From Alisma plantago-aquatica (taxonomy: Eukaryota > Streptophyta > Magnoliopsida > Alismatales > Alismataceae): a DNA stretch of 64,000 nt. The stretch spans positions 110,843,267-110,907,266 of the forward strand of contig OY856411.1 of the NCBI GenBank assembly GCA_963693085.1. The letters are read 5' to 3'. Below the pieces are notes generated by a model. It did no database searches and was not told the DNA's origin. It saw only the letters and a program-made list of their open reading frames with translations. The position numbers and the translations under genes were made by a program. Below, piece after piece: positions 10,310 through 22,397 of the stretch (the stretch's first letter is position 1; each line of letters opens with the position of its first letter).

Positions 10310-12347
10310 GCTGATGTAGTTCATGTTTTTAAGACATGGTGTCACTATCTTTATGATGTGACAATAGAATATCACCCTAATAAAGAGAATGTGGTGGATG
10401 ATGTTTTCAGCCGAAAGTCAAGTTCAACAGCCAATGCATTCTCTATGGTAGGTTTCAGTAGAGACCTGTTAGTAGAAATGTGGAAGTTGAACTTAGGCTT
10501 AGGGGTGACAACACAAAGTGATTTGATTGTATAGATGTAAGTTAAGCCTACTTCTTATGATCAGATTAAGGAACTACAATAGAGTGATGGTGGGTTAAAC
10601 CAGACCATGCATGACAGGATAGGAGGAAAAGAGACTAAAGATTAAGTTTTTAGATGATAAGGTGTTGTATTAGCATGACATGTTGTGTGTACCTTGAAAT
10701 AGTGTAAAATTTCTTTTAAGGGGAAAAGGCTGAAAGAAAAGATTCTTATGGAAGTGTATGTATTGATGTATGCTATGCTTTCAGGAAACACTAAGATGTA
10801 TATGAATCCCAAGTAGTTGAAACGAATGGTCAGATATGCAGAAGAGTGTAGCTGAGTATGTGGTTAAAAGTAGTGTGTACCAGTAGGTTAAGGCTGAACC
10901 CTAGAAATCTATAGCTACCTTGTAATCTTTTTCTGTACCTGAATGGGAATGGGAATTTATCACAATGAATTTTGTGGTAAGATTACCCAGGACACCTAGA
11001 GGTGGTGATTTAATATGAATGATTGTGGATAGACTAATTTAGTCTGCTCACATTCTTCATATTAAGTCAACCTTTGATGTCTTGATACATGACTAAGATA
11101 TACATGGATGAAATAGTTAGATTGCCTGGTAATCAGACTCTTAAGGACATGCTGAGAACATATGATATGCGTCTCAGTGAAAGTTGGGAAGAACATTTAA
11201 GTCTTATAGAGTTTGCTTAGTGTGAATGTTGAGTTTAGAAATACACAACTGATAATGGTTCGGTTTGAATATAAACCCAGGCAATGCAAATTTGGTAAAC
11301 CATTAGGTGCATGATTTCAAGATAGTAAGATAGCATTAAAATATGCAAATAAACTTGGTTGCATGTTTCCTGTTATGTTAATGTGTATGACTTAAAATTT
11401 ACATGAATCGTTTCTCTGAGATATTATCAGAAATTCTCAAGTACTAATAATTATTTGTGTTATGATACGAAAATAACTCTTAATTGAGTTATGTGATGCA
11501 TAAACCAGGAATTTGGTTAATATGCATGTTCTTCGAGAAATTTCAGATAATCGATAAATATTACAGATGGTTTCTTATAGGTGAAGTAAATTACTCTTAT
11601 TGATGTAATAGGATGTTCAATTACATGAAATTCAGTATGTATCTGCCAAAATTGATTTGAGTTTAGGGATATTTATGAATTTCTAATCTGTCTACATGCA
11701 TGATATAAACATTACTTAGTAATTACAATGATTTGAAATATACTGTTCTGCCAGTTGTAGAATGATACCGTATTGTGATTTGAATTGAAATCAAACAGAT
11801 GAGATAATGGAAACCCTAAGAGTAGGGTGTTTCCATGTGATTAGTGAATGAGATAACCCTAAGAGTAGGGTGTTGGCATGTGATGAATGAATAAGGCAAA
11901 TGAAACCCTAAGGATAGGGTGTACAATGAATCAAGTATATTGATATCAATTTTCTTTATGAGATGTGATGATGTTTAACAGTTAAATTGCATGATTTTAT
12001 TTTAGTACCAAATTGACATACATTCGGTTTATTTAAGAATTTAAAAGTTTGTTTGCATGTATAGTATGATAATTTCTCAGTAGTTATCATAAAGTGAGAT
12101 ACTGTTATAACAGTCCTGGAAAGACAATGTTTTATGGGTCAATCTGGAATCAGATCAGATGTGTCCTAGGTTAAGGGACCAATACCGATAGCTGATCAGA
12201 GGATCAAAAGTTTAAGAATTCGTGAGATACCAGTAGTGAGGGTTTTATGAAGGAACCATAACATAGAAGAATCCATGTGGGAATACGAGTCAGAAATGAG
12301 TAACACGTTTCCTTTCTCTTTTAGGAATTTCGGGACGAAATTCTTTT
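10310..12347 (+). pseudogene. Decayed Ty3/gypsy RNase H-integrase remnant (copy 2)
   Basis: Same fragments as 3600-5640, with the same missing gag-protease-reverse transcriptase part and most of the same stops. The shared breaks mean the decay came before the duplication of the unit, or both came from one already defective master. Confidence 0.8.
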
Positions 12348-12360
12348 AAGGGGAAAAGGT

Positions 12361-15165
12361 TGTTATGACCCATAACTAAGTTAACTAATAAGTACCTCGA
12401 ATTACGTGAAAAACACCTCAATTAGTGTTGAGTATCAAATTAAATATCATGGTTAATCAAGATAAGTTACGTCGTGAATCAATAGTTGAGTTTGAGTCAT
12501 CAGAGGTAATTAATGATAATAGCAACGTTGATCATTAAGTTAATAAAGTTGAATTAAGTATTCAAATACGATTAGTGTTTTGGTTAAGTGTTCCTAGTTG
12601 ATTAGCATGTTTTCTCGCTTCGAGGTTGTAGTGGTTTTTGTGCTTGAGAATTTGCAAAAGAAATCTTTTCAATCGGACTCCCGAGGTCGTAGTTATGGTA
12701 TTTATAAGTTCTTTGGGTCAATTTTGTAAATTTCCCATTTCTATTTGGCCCCTTTGCTTTATCTCCTTCTTCTCTGATTCGATAAAATAGGAGTCGGCCG
12801 CTTGAGCAAGCGCCGACCTGTTTCCGATTTCCAGTAGCCGCAAGGAGTCTTGGGCGATTTCCTGGAGTCTTAGCTCCGTTTCTCAGTAGGCGTATTCCCA
12901 CCTTCCTTCCTCCACTCTTCATCTTCCCCTACCTCACTCCATCCAAGCAGCTGCGCTGCTAGGGCGTCGCCCAGCAGGGGCTGCCCAAGCCACAGAGCAA
13001 TGCCCGATAGAGCAGCAAAGTTACCAACCGCGACCAGGGTGAGCTAGGGCTGGCTATTCTCGACCCCTTCAGCTCCGGAATGGCCGCGCCCACCTTCCTC
13101 GACCTTCCCTTCCTCTACCTCGGCCAAGCAGCAACACCAGACTAGCCATGGTGTCGGCCGTCCAAGCAAGCACATCAGTAATTGCAGCAATGGCCAGGAG
13201 GCCGTTTGGGTGTGAGCGACAAACACAAGGAATGTCAGCCAACTTCGGCCGTGAAGCCAGACCACAAATCCGCAACCTCCCAAGCCTCGAGCAGCTCCTA
13301 GCCGAGCTCTCCTCCTAGCTGGTCGTTCCAGCGTTGAGCTGTAGTAAGCGGCAGATTCAATTGGGCTTTTTTCCGAGGTTGAAGACAACCCCGTGGACGT
13401 GTCTCCGGACGAATCCGGACATCGCAAACCTATGTGAGTAGGATTTTACTTTTTTTATCAGTAATAAACTCAGGTCCGTTTTAGTTTCACAGTCAGTGCG
13501 TCGTTCGGCCGAATTGCGTATGATTCGGCTGAGTTCCTTAATTAGATTTGACGATCAGTGTTTTGATCGGCCGAATTGGGCATGATTCGGCCGAGTTTCC
13601 CTTTATAGGAAATCGACCAGGGTTTGGATCGGCCGAGTTGCGGGTGGATCGGCCGAGTTGTCAGCCGATCGGCCGAGTTTCCAGTTTGGTCGGCCGAGTT
13701 CCAGAATGTGAGTAGTAGTTCATTTAGAAATCAATATTTAACTCAATTTAAATGCTTAATTGCTTATGTATTAATTAATATAACTTTTAAACTGTGTAGT
13801 AAATAAAATAGAGTAAATTAAATTCATTGGATTTGAATTACTTAATATGCTTGGTGAAAATGATGCAATTTCCTGTGTTATAGTTGCAATGTATTTATTG
13901 ATTACATAATAGACGTTTAACATAGAAACTGGATAAATGATTCTGATTCATGTTTAATTACGATAAAAGATATATATGCGTTTCTTGTGATGTTCAGATT
14001 GTGCATTATGTATGGAATGTAATTTTCCTGTTTATATGTTTATCTGTTAATCGAGTATAGACCTAGATGCCCTAACACCGTAGAACCCCTTAGACGAGTC
14101 TGCAACTTTGGGGTGAAACTCATGTTGCAACATCATCCGTGCTTGTGTCGCGGACAAACGAGGAAAGAGAAAAGGGCAGTGTCTAACAACAATTGTGCTT
14201 GTGTCACAATGGCATTGCGATATCAACAGAAAACACGGTTATCTAACACCATTCGTGCTTGTGTCGCGAAGGTAACCCTGTGACTCTCCGCCGGTGTACT
14301 CAGGTTTTAGGAGGAGTCGAGAGCACACGTGGTTGTGCAGCACACGTGGTTGTGCGAGGAGGCCGAGGAGCCTGTGTCCTGTGCAGACCAGGACGAGTAG
14401 TCAGACTTAGCACCCCCCGGGTGTGTCGCTAAGTCTTGTACGGTGGGGCCGTAGCATGAACTTGCTGCGGATCTTTATATGCAGAGTACACTGCATATAT
14501 TTAGGGCATAATAATAAAATGAATAAATAATCAAGTAGGTTCACAGTAAATTTATATAACTGTTCATTTATCTGAATTACCTGTTGATGCTTGGAAATGT
14601 GATTATATTCTGTAAATCTGTTATGTTATTAGAACTGCCTTGCTTAGTTCTGCATTTATGTTTAATTTCAGTTTATAAACCTGATGAGTTGTTTAGTGAT
14701 AGCTAAGTGAAATGCTATTCACTGAGCGAGTAGGCTCATACCTCTACTCAAAACATTTTCAGGTTATCATTAGCAGCAGGAAATCTGAAGAAATCGTTTC
14801 ATACTAACGCCTAGTCAATAGAAGGTTCGTAGTTAGTAGTTAGAGGTCTCTTAGTCCTTTCCCCTCGATCTGTGGGACAAGGTGTGAGTGAGAGAGAGAG
14901 AATGTGTATAAAGATGTAAATTAACTGTTATGCTTTATTTTATGTCGAATAATGTAATATGCGGTAACCTCTGTTTATATTGCTAGTCAGTTTAATAAAG
15001 ATGCTTCTGCAGTTGTTTAGTTTCATTTTACAGTATAAATCAGATTATCTTATTAATCTCTTTAAAAAGTTTTAAAAGGTGAAGAGTGGTTGGCTTTTGT
15101 GTAAATCCCATCTTGTCGCGTCCTAATCTCGTGGTTTGTGGTTAATGTGAGATTGGGGCGTGACA
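12361..15165 (+). mobile_element. LTR A3 (complete, 2805 bp)
   Basis: Third LTR, bounded by TGTTATGACC and GGGCGTGACA, and the right end of the array. Sequence changes abruptly at 15166. It carries the same internal landmarks as LTR A2: TATTTATAA at 12699, a GC-rich segment at about 12770-13420, the stem-loop triplet from about 14136, and hairpin plus AATAAA near 14477-14527. Confidence 0.93.
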
Positions 15166-15706
15166 TCATGATTCCTCAAGATCAATACATCGGAAACCCT
15201 AAACTACTCTTATCAGGGTTTTATTACCTTCCTATCCAAAGAAGTGCATCTGAGGTTCTACAACCATCCTTTCATTGCATTAAGGACTAGGCTAACTAAC
15301 CAAACAACCATTTACTTGATCAACCGTCATTGATACATCTGAGTGTTAGCCAAACTTATATCTTTTCCTCGACTTAAGGTCAACCTCAACTTCTTCTAGC
15401 CTCTAGCTCAACTAGGTAGTTATATCTCAACCAGAGCATCCATTACCACTTCACATCCTTAGTTGTTAAGTAATGTTGAAGACATACACCTCCATGTATT
15501 CCACTCATTATCTCATCTCATCTCTAAGTTTATCTTCATTAGAACACTCTAAGCTCATCCTCTTGGTTATCAAACTTAACTTTGCATAACTCATAGCTCA
15601 TGATAACACATTCTCACAAGATGATTACCTTGATACTCTTATTGTTTGTACCTATCGTTCACTTCGCAAGGGTACATTATCATCTCTGTCCTCATTCCTC
15701 ATGACA

Positions 15707-15722
15707 ACGTTCCAACTCACAT
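15707..15722. repeat. LINE target-site duplication, left copy
   Basis: ACGTTCCAACTCACAT, identical over 16 bp to 16410-16425. It brackets the LINE fragment. Confidence 0.92.
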
Positions 15723-16409
15723 TTTTTTAAATTAAGCCAGGGGTCACTTCTATTCATCCCACACCCCTCTTGTGGGCTAAATCATCATAAAAATTACAGC
15801 TCCTGCTTATATTAAACCGCAGGTGTGAAGCATAACCCAGTGTACATAATCATCAGATATTACACTCATCACCCCCTGACATCGAAATAACCTCAAACCG
15901 TAGCATCCATCCCCCTATGCATCTGATTTCTTTACCACGACATATGGAACCCTTCTCTTCTCCAACGCAGCCATACCCCTTATCCTGGACGGAATGTTCA
16001 TAGAATCAGATGAAACAAACAACTCCTCCATACTACTACCCCATCTCCCCAACTCACGAGGTATGGAGTTGATGACCTTGTGAACCAAGGATCTAGATAT
16101 CATAGCTGAGATCACCTCCTCCCATAGCTCCATGACAAAGTGGGTCACCCTCCATGGTTCTTTCTTATCGCGCCAAATAATCTCATGGATGTATGAATCA
16201 TAAACCTCTATACAGGATATGATCAGCCCGTGATCACATGAAATCTTCATTCCTATGGCGCATGCTTGCAAATAAGCGAGAGTGTATTCCATACTCCTGA
16301 GCCAAGCTCTGAAAACAAGGCACACGTTGGCTTGATGATTCCGGACAATCCCCGCCACCCATCTTCTCAGCCTGCCATGACAACCCCTACTCCTCCCAAC
16401 CGTGATGTT
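15723..16409 (-). mobile_element. 5'-truncated L1-type LINE (3' end, minus strand)
   Basis: A 687-bp insertion flanked by a perfect 16-bp target duplication. A T-run at 15723-15728 is the poly(A) tail read on the opposite strand, so the 3' end is at the left. A 3' untranslated segment (about 15729-15914) precedes the coding part. The upstream endonuclease and reverse transcriptase are missing through 5' truncation, the usual outcome of target-primed insertion. Confidence 0.9.
15915..16409 (-). pseudogene. LINE RNase H domain, C-terminal part of truncated ORF2
   Basis: The minus-strand frame (167 codons if the start in the flank at 16416-16418 is used) contains IVRNHQANVCLVFRA, a helix-rich middle with KISCDHGLIIS, and WRVTHFVMELWEEV, then a tail ending KRRVPYVV. 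This pattern fits the RVT_3-type RNase H found at the end of plant L1 ORF2 proteins. The N-terminal strand with the first catalytic Asp lies beyond the truncation. The open frame has survived but lacks a promoter and the rest of ORF2, so it is a relic. Identification rests on pattern recall, not a search. Confidence 0.7.
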
Positions 16410-16425
16410 ACGTTCCAACTCACAT
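16410..16425. repeat. LINE target-site duplication, right copy
   Basis: ACGTTCCAACTCACAT, the partner of 15707-15722. Confidence 0.92.
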
Positions 16426-18982
16426 CATCTTTTATCCTTGGTGTATGGCACGCGTGCTGTCCTATCTCTCACTCCCATAACAAGAGGAAATAAACATTTG
16501 GCGGCCGTCCAAATGCAAAGTTCTTCCTGTTCTACGAGCAGAGATGGTACATCCCACCTTTCCAGTACGCCTTCAAATCTAAGTTGAAACGTGCAACATG
16601 TGACTCTAAATCACGATCATCTTGACATCAAAGTTACTTCCATGGAAAACTGGTCTCAGACCTACTTGGGTCACCACAAAATCCTTAGTCATCTCCTCTA
16701 GGTCTGTAGGGTGCCAGCACTTTAGGGCTTATCCCTCTTCCCTTATGCATCCAGAGAGTGCCCTACACATCTGCCATTTGGGTCCCATGAGATCATGAAG
16801 GTGATCAATATCCTAACCCATGGCCCTCAGACGATGATAGCTGTTACCTCCCGACCCTATGGTCATGTGCAACTAGGGAATTAGGAAACTCCTACTTCCA
16901 TCAGTCTTATCCCTCCCTGACCCTAGGATAGACTTAGGATTCTATTATAGTACATGTCCAACTTAGAACCTTACCCAAGCCTTCATCATCTCCCTATGCA
17001 TTCATGACTGACTTTCATCCCTTCATAGGGGTCACGGCAACCTGCCTACCTTGGTCAGGCCCCATACCGGTTACCTCCATGGTAACACATTCACATGCAC
17101 TTAGAGATGGTTATCTATGGGTCTACAGGTTCATACTCATACCATGTACTTTTCACTTAGCTTATCAAGATCCTATGAAACCGCTTTAGGTTACCTCAAA
17201 ACCAACAAAACTGGTATACACCCTACAAAAGGGTCCCTCTCCCAGGATGGGAGGAAACTACACTCTTGACAACAAGGTCACAACTGTCCTTAGGGTTTAC
17301 ATTCACATGAGCATGTCTAACCCAACAGCTACTAAGGCACAAGCAGATCACCTATCAAACCATGCTAGGTCATACTTGTTCTCATCCTCAACATTGGACC
17401 AACTTAGTTGTGAGGGGTTCATCAAACATACCTTAACTTAAGGGGTTTCCTTTTCTCTACACATGAGGAGTACCATGCTCAAAACTATAGAGACTCAAAT
17501 CTCATCATGAGCATCGGGCACACTACCTCCCCTCTTAGGCCTAGGAACCCTAAGTCCACCTTTGGGTATCCAACTGCATGTTCAATCTCTTAACCACGAA
17601 TTAAGAATGTCCAAGGTATGTCATGTACTTCCATGATCCTTTTATATGAGAAACACCTCTCCTCAAGGACAACCTACTAGGTACAATGCCTTACTACCTG
17701 TTACTAAACCTCTACATGATTTAAGGAACTCCTCTTCTCATCTATACCAGAGGTACATATGTATTCACAGACTCATCCTCTCTCTAGGGTTTGGTTACTC
17801 TAAAGGCAACCAAGATATCATCAGCCTCCAGGGATCATGAATGAGGCAACCACTATCATCCACTTAGGTCACATTATCCTCGACTTCCCACTATTCCTCA
17901 TATCTCAGAAGCTAAGCTTCCAACCTTCTTGCTGGGGTCCTACTTTCTCTCTCCAAAGCTAACTCCACATCCAGCCTTCCTACTAGAGGTCCCTTCTTCA
18001 TGAAGGCTCAAGCTCACAAGCATACCCCTATGTGGGTGAAGCCTATGCTTAACTTATGTTTGGCTCAAGATTATACCTAGCCCTTTATGCTCATCCCATA
18101 TGCATACTGGCCAGGGTTTCAACCTACTGTCGTCCACTGATGTACTCTGGGTGCAAGCTATACCCTACCTACAACAACCCATAAGGTTTCTATAGGTTCT
18201 TCTCTAACCTCATCCATGAAGGATCTATCTTTCGCTCAAACATGCACGACCCTTCCCAGGGTTGGGTTACCATAGGTACTTGATCATCCAACCTATCATG
18301 GCTCATATGGCATCCAAGGCATGTATATCCAAACACATGGTCTACCATGACATCTAACTCATCATGTCATCTCTCTCTCTAACCTCTACTTAGGGTTAGG
18401 GTTAACATCATCCTCAGAGGATGTGCTAGGTCTCTACTTTTAATGGAGGTCTCTACCTCCAAGACTAACTCTCTCTACTCATCCTCCTGCCAAGGAGGTC
18501 TATCCTCAGGTCTCTCCTGAGGGCCATGACAAATCATGTCATACGACCTAAGCATGTATCTATTCTTGCGCTTAATCTATTAAGCTTATGTCCATGACAT
18601 CTTTATTTACATGCTTTTCATTAATTTGGTGGAGGATTCCTTAGACCTTATTAACCTTACCCATACCTCAAGAGGGTGAGAAGAAGAGAGGAAACCCTAA
18701 TCCTTAAGGTCCTTGACAGAATTTGAGTTGAGAAGGGATGAATAAGATGAGAGAGTCCTAAAGGTGTCTTATTTCGAGTCATATCCTAAGACATCGGCCA
18801 GGCAGTCACACAATTCGGGAGTCCTCGTATTCCGACTAGCGGTGCGGAGGAAAATATTGCCAGCCCCCGGATGTGGTCCTTTTCTAGACACCTCAATCTT
18901 TCAGACAATCCTCTAATAACTCCCTCGGTTCTATGGAATTTGTAAAATTTAATAATTATTAAAGATTAAGTGAGGAACCTAT

Positions 18983-18994
18983 GCTATGATACCA
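18983..18994 (-). other. Primer binding site of element B
   Basis: GCTATGATACCA, on the minus strand TGGTATCATAGC, differs at one base from the initiator-Met complement and lies two bases outside LTR B1. It shows that the internal region is to the left. Confidence 0.8.
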
Positions 18995-18996
18995 AT

Positions 18997-21900
18997 TGTA
19001 ATGACCCCGCCTCCTGGTAACCCCCAATTAAGGGAGACCCGAAGGTCAGAGCCATTATTCAATTAACAGAATCAAAGGTTCGACAAATAATCAATAATAA
19101 TTATGAAATTCTATTAACTAACTGGAATTTGTATAAAATTAAAACTTTACTTACCTTTGAAAACTTTGGAAATCTATATATCCAGAGCTTGATGTATTCT
19201 ATCTAATCCTCCTTGCACTTTATTTCTTATTTTCACAATGTGTCAATTTACTGTTTGTTCTTTCAATTGTTGTTCCTAAAACACCGACAAACAAAACGTC
19301 GATCAGTATATCGAAATATACTGGTATGTGGGGACAACCAGAAGTTTGCACATACGGATAACAATCTAATTATCACAATCAAGTTAATTAACCAGCCAAT
19401 TTACATTTTCCAGTATGACATTCTCCACCGCTTTTGCCCTAACCCTGGCATACCCACCTTAAGGTTTCCTTTGCTAATGACTTAAGGCCACCTTCTCAAT
19501 CCCGAGCTTGGTGCCTGGGGTCACCACTCATGGTGCCCTCTAGTCATGCAATATCATAAGCCACCTTCTCATTCCCGATCTTGGTGCCTGGGGTCACCAC
19601 TCAAGGTGTCCATTGGTCTACCCATCTGGGCCTGACCTTGGGCATCATCCATCGGGGTGGCATGTAAGTGCGAGAATCTATAATTCTATTATTAATGTGA
19701 TAATCATAGTGACTTTATAGTTTGCAAGTATGAACATCCAACTGTTTAGATTACATTCAATGCAAGGAAACATTCGGAAAACCCTCGGGAAACTAATGCA
19801 GTTAGTCATAATTAACCACATACATGATTTGTAGATTCAACAAGCTAATAACAATTCCAAGCAAGCAAGTAATCCAAGAAGCAGTTCAACATTCACATAA
19901 TTCTTGAAAAGCATACATAACCTATTTACTACACTTTACCAAGAATACATCTATTTAATTGACTTGGATTCACTTTCTAGGGTTTCTAATCCGAATTGGT
20001 GTTTTATTAGGGTTCTTTTTGATCTTTTACAACTTTCCTTATTCATATCCACAAAACCCTAGAACAGTAGTTCTAAGTGCAAAACCCTAATTACTCACAT
20101 ATTCACATGATAGCCTTTATCATCTTTGGTTCCGTTCGGATTAACCACTCATAGTTCATTATGATCTAATTCACCTATGAACTCCATTTATCATTAATTC
20201 CAACTTTACCCATTAGAAAACCCTAATTATCATCTTAAGGGTATCTATCTATGATTAGGAACTTTTTATATTCAAAATATCTTAGAACCATCATTTAGCA
20301 ACATATTATCATATTTTTCGAATTAAATATGATCTTATCCTCTTTTACCCTAAATTAGGGTTTCTAAGTGCTTAATCATTCATAATTGGTGTAAAACCCT
20401 AAATCATGTAATAAAGCATCTAAATCAGGTTCAAGTTCGTTATCAACTATTCAACAAGTTGCAATTACTCAATTTCATCAACTAAACAATATGAACTTAA
20501 CCAATATGTTCAATTAGGGTTTCTTAATCTAATACATAAGCACTTTTCATTAGATTAACACACTATTGCAAATGGGAACTTACTCAAGTTCTCAAACCAA
20601 TTTTAATATGTTCCTTGTATTTTTCTAAGTAACTTTCATATTTTAACTTTGTTCATCCGAGCTTCCTAGAAGAAGTTATGATTTTTGTAAGAAAATCCCT
20701 TTCTATTGATTATTAGCAATTTACAGAAAAGCCAGGATCATTAGATTCGTGGTCCGCTGGTCCACTCAGGATCCAACAGCTAGGGATGCACACGCCTTAA
20801 CTTGCGATTAAAGGGAGTCAAAGGACAAACCTGCCCTTACCTTACTGAAGACGCCACATGCGTAACAAGGTCTTTTCTCCTTCTCTTCTTCTTCCTTGCG
20901 ATGAATCCCACATGCAGCAGGATCGACGCTGCGGTCAACAACGATGTTGACTTCGAGCTCCCACTTCTCCACTCTTGAAACGACGTGCCGCCCTCCATTG
21001 ACAGGTCCTTTCAGACTCACCTACACCTCCAATCTCCCCGGACATGTTTCGCTTGCCCGGGTCCTGAAGAAGCACCTCCAGTGGTGGTTCAGGTGAATCA
21101 TCGATGAAATCTAGAGGGAAGAGTAGCACCTCGAGGGTAGGGAAAGGATGAGGGAGGCCGTGCGGAGTCTTTAGAACATGAGGGAGATCTCACAGCGAGA
21201 TTCTACCATGTATATATAGGGATGGCCGCGAAGGGTGGTTGGCGGAAGTCCTGCAGGTTGGGGGATTCTCCCACCGCTTCCTAAAGATAGGCAAACCCAG
21301 GCTCGTTGAATTCGTCGTCCCAATCCGAACTTGATGGAAAGATTTCCAAGAGCCCTTGTCAACCAGGGAGAGAGAAACTCAGAGGGGGAAATAGGCAATT
21401 GGGCTATTTCCTTTTACGGTCTGTCCCAGTCAATCCCAAGCTAGGTGACAAACGGAAATCCTCAGATCCCAATCCTAGGGCCAGGAATGCGAGCTAAATA
21501 GTAGCCTGATTGCCCAAATCGTGACATGTATATCAAAAATCCATTATCCTTCACACTTTAGGATAACTTCAAAATTGCATATCTTGAAATCCGTGCATCC
21601 TTTTGCAACCAAATTTTGAGGGAAACTTCCTCTTAGCTTTATCTACTCTCATACCAAAATTGAGTCCCAAATTCCAAAGGGAAACGACTTTTTCTTCAAA
21701 AGTTCATTATTCTTTAGTAAGACTTATTTAATTGATATTTCCTCTTTCTTATTTTCTTATTTCTCATTATTACTATTCCTTGTAATCCAAGAAAGCAAGT
21801 GGGGTTCTAATTATTACTCATCATGACCAAACCCTCACTTCTCTCTTTATTTCTTGCATTATCTTGTTTATTTCTGATTAAAATATCTCTTTTGAGGATT

Positions 21901-22397
21901 TCTCTTTATTTCTCTTTTATTTTCCTCATTGCTATACCTTTTAATGTTAGGAATTCTTGGGATACGAAAATCCACCAAGGTTAACTCAATTGCACCTCTT
22001 TCCACTTATTTCCCACATTTTATCTTTGTTTTCAATTTCTTTCTTAATAAAGAAATACTTAATTAATCTTTTCTTTTCTTATTGCCTTTTCTTTGCAACT
22101 TTGGACTCCTTGGAACCCAAGGAGCCCAAGAGGCACGAAATTCATCCTTGGATTACATTCCTTTGCCTTCTAGAGGTTTCTACCTCATTCTTTTCTCAAA
22201 AACTCAATTATTCATTTACTAATTGAATTTTCTTGTTATTGGGCCCAATAGCCAATAAAGCCCAAAAAAACAATCATCAAGGCTATTGTAAATGAAATCC
22301 ATTTTTTCAAAATAGATTATATCATTATTCATTCAAATATCTTTAATATGAGAAGTTACATTCCTCACCAAATGAACCCAAAATTGGGGTTGTAACA
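18997..22397 (-). mobile_element. LTR B1 (5' LTR of minus-strand element B, 3.4 kb)
   Basis: Read on the minus strand it starts TGTTACAACC (ending at 22397) and ends GGGTCATTACA (at 18997). It contains an AT-rich start with TTAATTAA-type runs, a GC-rich segment (about 20740-21500) and an AT-rich stretch with many AAACCCTAA motifs. A duplicated 72-bp unit (19488-19611) follows. Its last part is clearly homologous to 50060-51521, including TCGACGTTTTGTTTGTCGG. No gene is present. Confidence 0.85.
19488..19611 (-). repeat. Tandem duplicated unit in LTR B1
   Basis: Two units about 72 bp apart share GCCACCTTCTCA.TCCCGA and CTTGGTGCCTGGGGTCACCA. Each can form a short GGTG/CACC stem. The B2 LTR has a different tandem pair in the equivalent place (50868-50973). 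Confidence 0.8.

Larger units (their letters stand above)
8461..12360 (+). mobile_element. Internal region 2 of array A (non-autonomous)
   Basis: A near-identical second copy of 1753-5653, also about 3.9 kb. The primer site TGGTATCAGAGC is at 8466-8477, the structured leader block at 9144-9250, the 24-bp palindrome at 9696-9719 and the purine tract at 12348-12360. Differences from copy 1 are scattered point changes and one-to-three-base indels, for example TATTTGAAGAA at about 5320 versus TATTTAAGAA at about 12029. Confidence 0.9.
1..15165 (+). mobile_element. Tandem LTR retrotransposon array, family A (LTR-int-LTR-int-LTR)
   Basis: Three LTR copies alternate with two internal regions in one orientation. 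LTR1 runs 1-1752 (its left part lies outside the window), LTR2 5654-8460 and LTR3 12361-15165; the internal regions are 1753-5653 and 8461-12360. LTRs begin TGTTATGACC and end GGGCGTGACA. Each internal region opens with an initiator-Met tRNA primer site and closes with a purine tract. The overlapping 1752 bp of LTR1 and LTR2 have equal length and differ at roughly a dozen sites by eye. Both internal regions share the same disabled pol remnants. The three-LTR form is what unequal recombination between LTRs produces. The five bases after LTR3 are TCATG (15166-15170); their partner would lie left of the window. Confidence 0.93.
15166..18996 (-). mobile_element. Internal region of LTR element B (non-coding, LARD-like)
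   Basis: This stretch abuts the tRNA primer site of LTR B1 and is CT-rich on the + strand. I see no gag or pol motif in any frame apart from the inserted LINE (15723-16409). Small + strand frames of 60-64 codons (for example 17004-17189, 17247-17441, 17646-17840) show no recognisable domain. A long LTR with a non-coding internal region fits a large retrotransposon derivative. The A array cuts it at 15165, so its other end lies outside the window. Confidence 0.65.

Noticed and set aside
1..15165. Reading the 6.7-kb repeat as a satellite array
   Set aside because: The unit has LTR ends, a tRNA primer site and a purine tract in the right order, so it is a recombined retroelement and not a satellite.
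16266..16587. Plus-strand frames at 16266-16493 and 16402-16587
   Set aside because: The first is the opposite strand of the LINE RNase H region and crosses the target duplication; neither shows a domain.
19213..19485. A 90-codon plus-strand frame in LTR B1
   Set aside because: Antisense to the LTR, no domain, and interrupted in the homologous part of LTR B2.
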